Source of the DNA: a virus
Direction: 5' to 3' (one strand)
Length of the DNA stretch: 31,890 bases
Virus record (IMG/VR): IMGVR_UViG_3300048777_000032
Location: 1-31,890 of that record
Each line of letters opens with the position of its first letter. The first letter of the stretch is position 1. A model generated the notes under the pieces. It did not search any database. It was not told where the DNA came from and saw only the letters and a program-made list of their open reading frames with translations. Positions 21,943 through 28,130 of the stretch are shown piece after piece. The position numbers and the translations under genes were made by a program.

Positions 21943-22833
21943 TTAGTCACCATCCTCTAGCATCCGTTGACGAATAGGAATAAGTTTCTGCTGTATATCT
22001 CTAGAATCGGGAAAAAGATAGTCTTGGTCAATCTCATCAGGATTGACGTTAATTATATTCACCTCATCACCATCATCATCGTCATTGCTCTTTCCTGCAC
22101 CCTGCGCGTTCATCGTCTGGTTCCCAGACCCAAAGATAGCCTTGCCAATGAACGTTGGCCCCTTCGGAGAAGGAAGGAATCCCATCGCAGTATCCAAAGC
22201 TGTTCTGTCCTTCTCGCCACTAGGCAAAAGACCATACTTCACTCTGGCCGCTGTGATCTTGGGATGGTTGGTCATGGCGATGATCTTGACTGTGTTCACA
22301 GCCTGAGACTGCAAGGCGAGCATGATGGAGCCAAGGAAGACTCGTAAGTCTACCTCTGCCGCAAGCGCAATCGCTTCCCATGAAACTTTTTCCCTGTCGC
22401 CGATAGGCATCGTATCGTACTTCTCTAGGAAGGCAGCAATCGAAGGGTCTTCTGCCGCAAAACGCATTGCGCCCAAGACAGCTTTTAGGCCACCTTGGGC
22501 GTTCTTTAGGAGAGGTGTTATCTCAGGGGCAGAGCGAAGGAGTTGTAAGTCTACTCCAAGACGATTAAGCGCCTGTAGTGTTCGATCAACCGGCTTTTTT
22601 GGGAGCTTTGGAACGGGTAGCAGGTTTTCCTTGTCGGGCGAGGAATTCTTTTTCTCGTGGCCCGATTTCTTCTTCGGGGTCAAACTCTCCAAGCCAATCG
22701 GCGACAGGTCCATCGGTGTTCCCTGTTTGCGCCTTGAGCTTTTCTTCGGGAGAGGGGAGTGTTGAGACAACGGCGTCTCGTCGTTCTCTGACTTCTGGCC
22801 ACTGTTTGGAGATAGCACTTCTGGCTGCTTCAT
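21943..22833 (-). CDS. Putative terminase small subunit, N terminus uncertain
   Basis: The 296-residue frame lies directly upstream of the large terminase. Its C-terminal two thirds (from about VDRTLQALNRLGVDL) is helical and globular-looking, with MRFAAEDPSIAAFLEKYD and AIALAAEVDLRVFLGSI, then an acidic stretch (DDDDGD), fitting a DNA-recognising small terminase by position. The first 80 or so residues are Pro/Ser/Lys-rich and overlap the 105-residue gene by 248 bases in another frame. This part may not be real protein. AGGTGA precedes the ATG at 22833. The true N terminus may come from the upstream frame by frameshift. Confidence 0.6.
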   Translation of the reverse strand: MKQPEVLSPNSGQKSENDETPLSQHSPLPKKSSRRKQGTPMDLSPIGLESLTPKKKSGHEKKNSSPDKENLLPVPKLPKKPVDRTLQALNRLGVDLQLLRSAPEITPLLKNAQGGLKAVLGAMRFAAEDPSIAAFLEKYDTMPIGDREKVSWEAIALAAEVDLRVFLGSIMLALQSQAVNTVKIIAMTNHPKITAARVKYGLLPSGEKDRTALDTAMGFLPSPKGPTFIGKAIFGSGNQTMNAQGAGKSNDDDDGDEVNIINVNPDEIDQDYLFPDSRDIQQKLIPIRQRMLEDGD

Positions 22834-22903
22834 TAAGGTCACCTAACTTTTGTGCGATGCCCTCCCAAGCAACTACTAGCCGTTCTTCCTGTTCCTTAGT
22901 CAT
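22586..22903 (-). CDS. 105-residue protein overlapping the putative small terminase
   Basis: It starts MTKEQEERLVVAWEGIAQKL behind a perfect GGAGGAATATA, so translation is well supported. It is acidic and helical, includes ADWLGEFDPEEEIGPREKEF and ends with a basic tail RSKAPKKAG. The last codons read through CCCAAAAAAG just before TGA. I remember small phage proteins ending with an IGxREKE-type motif, so it may be complete. Alternatively it is the N-terminal part of the terminase small subunit. Confidence 0.7.
   Translation of the reverse strand: MTKEQEERLVVAWEGIAQKLGDLNEAARSAISKQWPEVRERRDAVVSTLPSPEEKLKAQTGNTDGPVADWLGEFDPEEEIGPREKEFLARQGKPATRSKAPKKAG
22594..22603 (-). other. Slippery tract CCCAAAAAAG at a frame junction
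   Basis: In the 105-residue frame the tract is read CCC AAA AAA GCC GGT TGA; in the small-terminase frame it is CCA AAA AAG CCG GTT GAT. A +1 slip of a proline tRNA from CCC to CCA, or loss of one A from the run of six, joins the two frames. Its position three codons before the stop is suggestive but unproven. Confidence 0.4.
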
Positions 22904-22932
22904 TATATTCCTCCCCAGCTATTCAGTGTCCT

Positions 22933-23136
22933 TTACGAACGATATACTCCAACAGGCTTACAAATCTCACTTGCGTCATCAGCGTGAAGCCATTCGTGTG
23001 CATCTATCGCATCTTTCTCTACGTAATCAACGAGGCGGTGGCAAGTGGCGCACTTCAATTTAGGCGCGACAACGGTATAGGGAACGTTACGATCATCTCC
23101 GAGTAACCAAATTATCCACTTAGGTAGATATCTCAT
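22933..23136 (-). CDS. Small Cys/His-rich phage protein
   Basis: The 67-residue protein starts MRYLPKWIIWLLGDD after AGGAGGATACTC. KCATCHRLVDY plus later His residues (HEWLH) could bind one zinc ion. Its start overlaps the end of the 55-residue zinc protein. Function unknown. Confidence 0.65.
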   Translation of the reverse strand: MRYLPKWIIWLLGDDRNVPYTVVAPKLKCATCHRLVDYVEKDAIDAHEWLHADDASEICKPVGVYRS

Positions 23137-23287
23137 GAGTATCCTCCTGTTCCGCTGCCTGTACCCGCTCAGGATGAGGATTTGCTATCCAATCCATCCC
23201 GTCCCGCTTAGCAGATAAACACCTAGCACCCTTAGCCGCATGACAGAGTGGGCAGACGACAGCGAGTTGTTCGACAGTGTAGCTCAC
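23120..23287 (-). CDS. Small phage zinc-binding protein, GTG start
   Basis: The 55-residue protein starts at GTG, which overlaps the upstream TGA as GTGA, with GAGGAAGG just ahead. It contains CPLCHAAKGARCLSAKRDG followed by PHPERV. This matches the pattern CPxC...G..C...G....PH.ERV of small phage/actinobacterial zinc-finger proteins (Phage_zn_bind_8-like, from memory). Members of this kind may bind DNA, but no role is known. Confidence 0.75.
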   Translation of the reverse strand: MSYTVEQLAVVCPLCHAAKGARCLSAKRDGMDWIANPHPERVQAAEQEDTHEIST

Positions 23288-23571
23288 TTGCCTTCCTCAT
23301 CCGAAACTAGATCGTAAGTAGCCTCAAAAATATCACGCTTACAAGGATACAGTTCTCCCGCTACCCCCTGAATTACCTTGTCGGATGGCTCTGCGCGATG
23401 ATCTCCCTCTAGGGTCTTGATATATATGTGCTCACGACCGAAAACAATGTCACCCTTTTCATAAGCATCTCGAATAGCTTTAGGAAGAGAGTTCCAATCG
23501 CTTGCAGCGTAAATCATCAACTGGTAAGCATCCCACGCGTCGATCACTACTGGCTTCTTACGAAATTTCAT
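23284..23571 (-). CDS. Conserved phage protein of unknown function
   Basis: The 95-residue protein starts MKFRKKPVVIDAWDAYQ and ends with VIQGVAGELYPCKRDIFEATY. This begin-and-end pattern (KxRKKPVVI ... DxVIxGVxGExYPCKxDIFExTY) is widespread in phages and remains without a known function. The segment IYIKTLEGDHRAEPSD fits the middle part of that family. GGGAGTAGGAT supplies the ribosome binding site within an ATCCGGGAG element shared with several other genes here. Confidence 0.8.
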   Translation of the reverse strand: MKFRKKPVVIDAWDAYQLMIYAASDWNSLPKAIRDAYEKGDIVFGREHIYIKTLEGDHRAEPSDKVIQGVAGELYPCKRDIFEATYDLVSDEEGK

Positions 23572-23595
23572 ATCCTACTCCCGGATGCCCTATTC

Positions 23596-24054
23596 TTATT
23601 CGTCCAGCGGCCCTGTCGCCCCACCTTGAGCTACTGGAGTCATGCCTAGAGCCTTCAACCTTCTCGAATACTTACGCTTCTGAGGCTGCACTGGACCCTC
23701 ATCTGTTATCTCAGGTTTCGCCTCGAAATCAGGAGCAACCTGCCGAGAACGCTCGCGAACAAGGCTTAGGTCAGCCTCGACAGGAACTTCCAACTCGGTA
23801 TCGATCACAGTATCCGGTTCTGTTATATCTTGATCCGGCGTAGTGTTGTCCACTTCCAGTTCGTAGTTTACATCCGCCTGATCTAGTCCAAAAGTTTCAA
23901 TATGTATAGAAGGAATACTAGCCTTGTATCCTCCAGAGTAGTTGTCAATCTTCCTTAGATTACAGTCGTTGCGAAGTTTTTCAGCTAGAGCTACACATAG
24001 GTCTTCAATAATTTCTTCGCCGTTCAGGCCGGGGATAAAGGTAAGATCGGACAC
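23596..24054 (-). CDS. Hypothetical phage protein, GTG start
   Basis: The 152-residue protein begins at GTG after AAGGAGAATTAACC. Residues 1-70 look folded (GLNGEEIIEDLCVALAEKL), the middle is acidic and disordered (about 75-100), and the end is basic (QPQKRKYSRRLKALG). This could be a nucleic-acid or partner-binding protein. No family is recognised. Confidence 0.6.
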   Translation of the reverse strand: MSDLTFIPGLNGEEIIEDLCVALAEKLRNDCNLRKIDNYSGGYKASIPSIHIETFGLDQADVNYELEVDNTTPDQDITEPDTVIDTELEVPVEADLSLVRERSRQVAPDFEAKPEITDEGPVQPQKRKYSRRLKALGMTPVAQGGATGPLDE

Positions 24055-24073
24055 GGTTAATTCTCCTTAGGGG

Positions 24074-24277
24074 TTACTGTTCGGCGGGAAAGGCTTCGAT
24101 GCGCTCTGCAAGGATGCCAGAATACTCGTCCATGATGATGAACTGGCGGCTTAGTCTCAACTGCTCGTCAGTCGGCAATGAAGCAAAAGTGGAGGTTCTC
24201 ATGAACGCCCCTAACCTGCTGTGGTTTTCGTCCAACTCCGACTTATCGGCTACAACTCGCTCCTGATGTGGACGCAT
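24074..24277 (-). CDS. crAss001_48-related protein
   Basis: The 67-residue protein starts MRPHQERVVADKSELDENH, with LGAFMRTSTFASL and QFIIMDEYSGILAERIEAF. This matches the small crAss001_48-related family, which is frequent in phages and probably a helical hairpin. Function is not known. GGGAG upstream is part of the repeated ATCCGGGAG element. Confidence 0.8.
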   Translation of the reverse strand: MRPHQERVVADKSELDENHSRLGAFMRTSTFASLPTDEQLRLSRQFIIMDEYSGILAERIEAFPAEQ

Positions 24278-24303
24278 ATCTTATTCTCCCGGATGAAGAT
24301 TTG

Positions 24304-24555
24304 TTAGGCGTTTTCTGTTTCGATGCGGTTTTTTACGATGGCAAAGCGAGTCAAAGTGGCCTTGTGCGGCGAAATCTTTCCACTTTCGATCATTTGAATC
24401 GTTCGGCGGCAGCCTGCACCCTCTTCGCCGGGTTCCGCCATCAGGTCGGCCAAAGCTCGCTGGGTAATTTTGAAATTACGCCTAAACGTCTTCCATTCAC
24501 GTGCTCTTGTCTTGCGTTCTTTCAAATCTTCGGCTGTCGGTTTCGGCCTTGGCAT
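24304..24555 (-). CDS. XRE-type helix-turn-helix regulator
   Basis: The 83-residue protein has a basic N terminus (MPRPKPTAEDLKERKTRA) and a helix-turn-helix with FRRNFKITQRALADLM as helices 1-2 and CRRTIQMIESGKISPHKATLTRF as the recognition helix and following part. The insert LMAEPGEEGAG lengthens the turn between helices. AAGGAGATAAATA precedes the ATG. Upstream lies its own promoter with two GCGC-box inverted repeats, which suggests autoregulation. It is the best candidate for the phage repressor or an early-gene regulator. Confidence 0.8.
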   Translation of the reverse strand: MPRPKPTAEDLKERKTRAREWKTFRRNFKITQRALADLMAEPGEEGAGCRRTIQMIESGKISPHKATLTRFAIVKNRIETENA

Positions 24556-24575
24556 TATTTATCTCCTTACCGAAG

Positions 24576-24588
24576 TGCGCCATGCGCA
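24576..24588. promoter_or_regulatory. Operator-like inverted repeat in the XRE gene leader
   Basis: TGCGC-CAT-GCGCA is a perfect 5-3-5 inverted repeat between the promoter and the XRE start. A related box lies in the promoter spacer at 24616-24623. Confidence 0.6.
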
Positions 24589-24603
24589 GTTTCGACTAAA
24601 ATT

Positions 24604-24631
24604 AGTTTATCCTAATGGCGCAGGTTGTCAA
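24604..24631 (-). promoter_or_regulatory. Promoter of the XRE regulator
   Basis: A perfect TTGACA (24631-24626), a 16-base spacer and TAAACT (24609-24604, 4/6) form a sigma70-type promoter. The spacer starts ACCTGCGCCA, so a CTGCGCC box abuts the -35. ACTAA-TT-TTAGT, another inverted repeat, overlaps the -10. Confidence 0.65.
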
Positions 24632-24639
24632 GAGTAATC

Positions 24640-24840
24640 TCAAGTAACATCAAACGCCTCTGGCCTATCCCACGGAGAAACCTCGTCCATTCCCAAACCT
24701 TCCTGCAGTTTGGAAATCACTGAGATATACACATGCGAGGCCGATTCGCTTCTAGGAAAATACTCTACGCTTGCGTCAAATAGATGACGTAGAGCAAGAA
24801 CTACTTCCTTAGCTTCCTGTTCCGTAAGGTCTACTTTCAT
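24640..24840 (-). CDS. Small helical phage protein
   Basis: The 66-residue protein starts MKVDLTEQEAKEVVLALRHL, reads as two or three helices and includes HVYISVISKLQEGLG. The pattern (LTxxEAxxVxxAL near the start) is common in phage proteins of unknown function. Its ATG overlaps the upstream stop as ATGA, and it ends just before the XRE promoter. Confidence 0.65.
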   Translation of the reverse strand: MKVDLTEQEAKEVVLALRHLFDASVEYFPRSESASHVYISVISKLQEGLGMDEVSPWDRPEAFDVT

Positions 24841-25049
24841 AGTTTATCCGGCATAGTCTCCGCTATGTCCTCCATCGTCAGATACTCCAGTTCGGGATGC
24901 GCCCGTTTCATCCTGAGCGCGTGGGCAGGACCACGATACATAATTCCGCCCGGACTAACCCAAATTGCCAATCCCTTAGCCGTCCACCCGGCCTCACGTA
25001 GCTCTCTCGCCCAGTCATCAGGTTCGCCTTCTAGTATTGATTCCGTCAT
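24837..25049 (-). CDS. Small hypothetical phage protein
   Basis: The 70-residue protein starts MTESILEGEPDDWARELREAG, with AGWTAKGLAIWVSPGGIMYRGP resembling a short beta hairpin. It is coupled by ATGA at both ends. Function unknown. Confidence 0.6.
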   Translation of the reverse strand: MTESILEGEPDDWARELREAGWTAKGLAIWVSPGGIMYRGPAHALRMKRAHPELEYLTMEDIAETMPDKL

Positions 25050-25234
25050 AACTGGAATAGTCCCTCTCCTTTGATATAGTGCTGGATCATCCTAATCGCC
25101 ATATCCGCTCCAGAATTGAAACCTTCGTTGTAAGCGTCCTTTGGAGCTAGAGTCCTGTTCGCGCCGATCTCTGTTACCGCTCCCTCAAACTCTTTGCGGA
25201 TTGCCATTGCAGTCTTACTCTTTGACACGCTCAT
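25046..25234 (-). CDS. Small hypothetical phage protein
   Basis: The 62-residue protein begins MSVSKSKTAMAIRKEFEGA. The ATG at 25234 follows AGGGGAGCCTACG and overlaps the upstream stop as ATGA; the longer frame to 25291 is not supported. AYNEGFNSGADMAIRMIQHYI recalls helical phage proteins with an A.NEG...A...I pattern. Function unknown. Confidence 0.6.
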   Translation of the reverse strand: MSVSKSKTAMAIRKEFEGAVTEIGANRTLAPKDAYNEGFNSGADMAIRMIQHYIKGEGLFQL

Positions 25235-25608
25235 CGTAGGCTCCCCTCTTTCATATCCTTGTACCAGTCGGTCTTTCGTATATCCAACCACTCCCGAAAC
25301 GTGCAGTCGAACGCATCCGAATAGTTACGATACTCCTCAAACCGCTTCGCTCCAGCCGATACCTTTGGCGGCAAAGGACTAGCATTCTTCATTGCTTCCT
25401 TCCCGGCCTCAGTAACCGCAAACATCGTATCCGGTAACCATGAGCGGGCAGGAAGCTCAACCATATAACCCATCTGTACCAGTTCGATACAGTCAAGATC
25501 ATAAGGGTCCGTGCCGTAGTAGTTCCTGTCCGCCCCATACTTCGGCATCGTACCCCACTGGTCGGCTCCTAGCGCGTGCTGGAGGATTTCAAGATGGCGG
25601 AGATTCAT
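25231..25608 (-). CDS. Conserved phage protein of the early operon
   Basis: The 125-residue protein starts MNLRHLEILQHALGADQWG and has FAVTEAGKEA, a winged-helix-like end, followed by AKRFEEYRNYSD...CTFREWLDI. I remember a phage family with the order HxLGL...RN.F......D...C..LV..G.M......VT..G..A...SRSKRRYxxxL and a C-terminal EWL, of unknown function. A DNA-binding winged helix is possible. ATGA overlaps occur at both ends. Confidence 0.7.
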   Translation of the reverse strand: MNLRHLEILQHALGADQWGTMPKYGADRNYYGTDPYDLDCIELVQMGYMVELPARSWLPDTMFAVTEAGKEAMKNASPLPPKVSAGAKRFEEYRNYSDAFDCTFREWLDIRKTDWYKDMKEGSLR

Positions 25609-25820
25609 GGGTTTAGGCTCATCGCACTATTTTCGAGTTGTTGGCGAACAGTTTGCATCCTCTGCACTGTATCCTTGATTTCCTCTATCTTGCCTACATC
25701 GTCTCGCAAAACTCGATCCTCTACATCCTGACAATAGCGAGAAAGTGTCTCTAGCTTCGCCTTGAGAACTACCTGTTGGAGTTCTAGTTGAACATTGCGT
25801 GATAACATCCATTCACTCAT
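25605..25820 (-). CDS. Small coiled-coil phage protein
   Basis: The 71-residue protein starts MSEWMLSRNVQLELQQVVL. It is almost entirely helical with heptad-like spacing of Leu/Val/Ile (LKAKLETLSRYCQDVEDRVL). ATGA overlaps join it to both neighbours. It may form a dimer or bind a helical partner. Function unknown. Confidence 0.6.
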   Translation of the reverse strand: MSEWMLSRNVQLELQQVVLKAKLETLSRYCQDVEDRVLRDDVGKIEEIKDTVQRMQTVRQQLENSAMSLNP

Positions 25821-26401
25821 TCCGTCTCCTCTTCATTTTTCCTCTTCGAGATAAGGATCGCCTTCGAGTAATCAGGATGATACACATGAATCGACTTGTT
25901 AGCTTCATTGAACGCCGTAACCGCATCCTCCAGTTCATCGACGCCATTGAGGTCGTTTACATCAGCCTCTTCCCACATGTTTTCAAGTAGGTTTTCGTAC
26001 AGGCTTTCCGTCGTGGCGAGAGGAACACCTATATTTTTACAAGCCCAAACATACTCAGGCTCCTGCCCCACAAGATATCCATCGATAGCCTCTTCAACCG
26101 AGTCGTAGAACTTATCGCCATCGGATACCATATCGCCGTAATAATCGCTCTCGGCTATCTTCTGTGCCTTCTCAAATCGATCCTGCTCCCTCACGGCTTC
26201 CTCTGCCTTCCATTCCTTCCCCTGACAGGAATCGCACTTGGCTTGATAGCGGCCTGTTATCTTTCCTCCGCAGGAGCATACACGCTCTCCATGACATAAA
26301 ATAGCCGCGTCCTTTGTACCGAACACGGCACGACATTCGGAACAGTAAAATACTCCTGACGGCGATCCATCTTGTTTGAATAGTTCGATTGCTTTGCTCA
26401 T
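25817..26401 (-). CDS. Zinc-ribbon phage protein
   Basis: The 194-residue protein has two Cys pairs early on, YCSECRAVFG and RVCSCGGKI, plus CDSCQGKEW near residue 55, forming one or two zinc ribbons. An acidic helical C-terminal region follows (EEADVNDLNGVDELEDAV) and the protein ends NEEETE. I recall the opening CSECRxVxxxxxxAxxCHG in phage proteins of unknown function. The start directly follows the stop of the interrupted gene upstream. Confidence 0.7.
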   Translation of the reverse strand: MSKAIELFKQDGSPSGVFYCSECRAVFGTKDAAILCHGERVCSCGGKITGRYQAKCDSCQGKEWKAEEAVREQDRFEKAQKIAESDYYGDMVSDGDKFYDSVEEAIDGYLVGQEPEYVWACKNIGVPLATTESLYENLLENMWEEADVNDLNGVDELEDAVTAFNEANKSIHVYHPDYSKAILISKRKNEEETE

Positions 26402-26608
26402 TTATCCCTCGCTATCCTGTGCGTCCATCATCGCCGCAAACTCTCCAGACCCAAACTCTTTCGCTTCCTTGCTCCCTTGCGGGTAAGGACACGATGTTTT
26501 TCATAACTCACTACCGTAGATTCCGCCTTGGCGATACAAGACGTACCCTTGACTGCGAGGGAGTAGTTTATCCCATTGTGCTTTGGTAACAAGTTTCACT
26601 AGAGGCAT
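26402..26608 (-). pseudogene. Small phage gene interrupted by an in-frame UGA
   Basis: An ATG at 26608 (AAGGA upstream) starts MPLVKLVTKAQWDKLLPRSQ and proceeds to GGIYGSEL, then UGA (26503-26501). In the same frame the next 32 codons read KTSCPYPQGSKEAKEFGSG and end MMDAQDSEG at TAA. I remember a phage family of about 68 residues with the order QWDxLPxxxQGYVxYxQ...GSEL...NPYP.GS.E...F..GEF.A...AQD.E, so both halves belong to one gene. The stop may be a mutation, an error or a recoding site. A 30-residue frame starting at 26504 with an ATGA overlap is the only competitor. Confidence 0.6.
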
Positions 26609-26626
26609 AGAAGATTCCTTATCTGC

Positions 26627-26655
26627 ATACTCTGCGCTGAGGCGCAGTTTGTCAA
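26627..26655 (-). promoter_or_regulatory. Promoter with GCGC inverted repeat filling the spacer
   Basis: TTGACA (26655-26650) is followed after 17 bases by GAGTAT (26632-26627, 3/6). The inverted repeat CTGCGC-TGAG-GCGCAG (26632-26647) fills the spacer, so a bound protein would block the polymerase. The first 15 bases, TTGACAAACTGCGCC, match the XRE promoter at 14 positions. Confidence 0.65.
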
Positions 26656-26664
26656 CAACTAAAT

Positions 26665-27087
26665 TTAGATTTGTTCTCCTTGCGCGATACACCCCAACCG
26701 ATCCTTCGCCTGACGCTTAGTTATCTTAGTTTTCCCGTTTCGCCCGAAATTCCGTCCTTCGCCGTGGCAAGCCGCGCATAGGACTGTATCGGGGTTTGGA
26801 ATCTCGCAAGTAGTCCCTTTCCCAACTTCCAGCCGCCACAACATCCCGCATACTGTACGCGCAGTCAGAATCGGATTCTTGAGGCGAAGGAAGTAGTCCC
26901 AGTCGTAGTCGTACCAGCGCATCTCTACGTAATCAATCTTGTGTAGTAGGCTAGACATTCCGATCTTGCCGTGAACATACTTGGGATGCTTCTTCACGTG
27001 CGGCGGATCACGCCAGATTAGATACTCACTCTCTCTAGTGCGCGGGATTCGCTCCCCTTCGTAGATGGAATTCTCTCGTCTCGGCAT
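26665..27087 (-). CDS. Conserved phage protein with zinc-binding C terminus
   Basis: The 140-residue protein starts MPRRENSIYEGERIP after GAAGGATGAGTAAGT. Its second half carries VCGMLWRLEVGKG, EIPNPDTVLCAACHGEGRNFG and KRQAKDRLGC. I recall this CG(M/L)L...C..PNP..V.C..CHGE...F pattern from many soil phages, with unknown function. Cys spacing suggests one zinc site. The last codons are followed by the GCGC-box promoter. Confidence 0.7.
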   Translation of the reverse strand: MPRRENSIYEGERIPRTRESEYLIWRDPPHVKKHPKYVHGKIGMSSLLHKIDYVEMRWYDYDWDYFLRLKNPILTARTVCGMLWRLEVGKGTTCEIPNPDTVLCAACHGEGRNFGRNGKTKITKRQAKDRLGCIAQGEQI

Positions 27088-27093
27088 ACTTAC

Positions 27094-27372
27094 TCATCCT
27101 TCGACATAAAGCCTGTATTCGTAGGCCCGTGATCCTTCTCTTATCCTCTTTTCAACAAGGTAGCCGCCATATTTTGCGCTGCGTAATTCGCGGATTCTGG
27201 CAGTGCAAGATGAGTCGCTGATCCTAACCTTATGGTCGCGCAGGATGATATCGCAAATTTCCCAAGGCATTCTCCATTTCCCATCCGCCATAATCTCTAG
27301 GACAGTGGCGTTCAACGTGCCCAACGTCGGAGCAGCGCGTTCGTCGAACAGAGATGGTTGGCTATTCGTCAC
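27094..27372 (-). CDS. Winged-helix DNA-binding protein, GTG start
   Basis: The 92-residue protein starts at GTG (VTNSQPSLFDE) after AGGGGGAAGC and overlaps the upstream gene by 11 bases. From residue about 20 it reads LNATVLEIMADGKWRMPWEI, then SDSSCTARIRELRSAKYGG as recognition helix and wing, and VEKRIREGSRAYEYRL as the last strands. This is a typical phage winged helix as in small replication or regulatory proteins. No partner is visible. Confidence 0.7.
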   Translation of the reverse strand: MTNSQPSLFDERAAPTLGTLNATVLEIMADGKWRMPWEICDIILRDHKVRISDSSCTARIRELRSAKYGGYLVEKRIREGSRAYEYRLYVEG

Positions 27373-27592
27373 GCTTCCCCCTCTGACCACCCGACTTCTT
27401 TTCCCGATCCCCTTTAGGTAGCTCGGGATCGAATATCGAACTCCGGACCAGTTTAGGTGGAGGAATAGGGCGTTTGTAGCTGGTGGCAACTCTCTGTGCG
27501 TGGATATCGCACATAGGTGTGCTCTCCACTAAAATTGTAGCGTCGGTGAGTTTCCCATGATCCCTACAATTCTCGCAATAATAAACAGCCAT
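27362..27592 (-). CDS. Small zinc-knuckle phage protein
   Basis: The 76-residue protein starts MAVYYCENCRDHGKLTDATI and later has MCDIHAQRV, so CxxC plus CxxH gives a four-ligand zinc site in the first 35 residues. The C-terminal half is disordered and basic (EKKSGGQRGKRDE). The start overlaps the previous stop as TAATG. Function unknown. Confidence 0.7.
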   Translation of the reverse strand: MAVYYCENCRDHGKLTDATILVESTPMCDIHAQRVATSYKRPIPPPKLVRSSIFDPELPKGDREKKSGGQRGKRDE

Positions 27593-27918
27593 TACACTTC
27601 CTCAACCATCACAAATGGTTTGCTGACAGTTCTATAGCGATGACCGGGATTAGGTGGGTTTAATAAAAGTTTAGGCTTCCTGAGAGTGTCTTCGCGTACC
27701 GCATTGACCATCAATATCCGAGCATCGTCGCTCATGAGAGGGTTATCTAGTCCCGCGCAGCAAATCTGGCGCAAGCAAAACTCCGCCAGCAAAGTCTCGC
27801 GCAGTTTGGCAGTCAGGACTACAGTTTCCTTCCTTGTCCAGCCACGTTTCTCGCACATCTCTGGCCGGGTCACATAGAAGTGCGCCGTAGAGTATTGGTA
27901 TCCACTTCTAGGACTCAT
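27592..27918 (-). CDS. Hypothetical phage protein
   Basis: The 108-residue protein starts MSPRSGYQYSTAHFYVTRP. Its middle is helical (ETVVLTAKLRETLLAEFCLRQ) with two adjacent Cys (CC) and the end is basic and Pro-rich. ATGA overlap couples it to the zinc protein upstream. Function unknown. Confidence 0.6.
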   Translation of the reverse strand: MSPRSGYQYSTAHFYVTRPEMCEKRGWTRKETVVLTAKLRETLLAEFCLRQICCAGLDNPLMSDDARILMVNAVREDTLRKPKLLLNPPNPGHRYRTVSKPFVMVEEV

Positions 27919-28130
27919 TTGGAAAAGTTCCTTTTTCTTATGATATTTCTAACAATCCAATCATTCTGGCTATCGCTAATTAGGGTCTCCATTGCCTGTA
28001 TCCGTTCGTAGTGCGATCTTGTCATCATCCCGTAGGCGTGGTCTCGACATTGAAAGGATGCGAGAGAGCCGCATCGTGGACAGTCGATGTTGAGACATTG
28101 AATTGCAACTGGCTTTACATTAATGCTCAC
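27915..28130 (-). CDS. Small phage zinc-binding protein, GTG start
   Basis: The 71-residue protein starts at GTG overlapping the upstream TGA (GTGA), with GGAGACCAA upstream. It has CLNIDCPRCGSLASFQC followed by RSHYERIQAMETLI. The arrangement CPxCG...C...H.ERI is like the 55-residue zinc protein at 23120. This makes it a second member of that type in the same operon. Function unknown. Confidence 0.7.
   Translation of the reverse strand: MSINVKPVAIQCLNIDCPRCGSLASFQCRDHAYGMMTRSHYERIQAMETLISDSQNDWIVRNIIRKRNFSK

Noticed and set aside
22594-22603. A dnaX-type -1 frameshift on A AAA AAG
   Set aside because: The heptamer is out of phase with the 105-residue frame, and the downstream frame is +1, so a classical -1 slip does not join them.
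26412-26504. A 30-codon frame starting with an ATGA overlap
   Set aside because: The in-phase continuation after UGA gives the conserved-looking end of the interrupted gene, so this frame is more likely a shadow.
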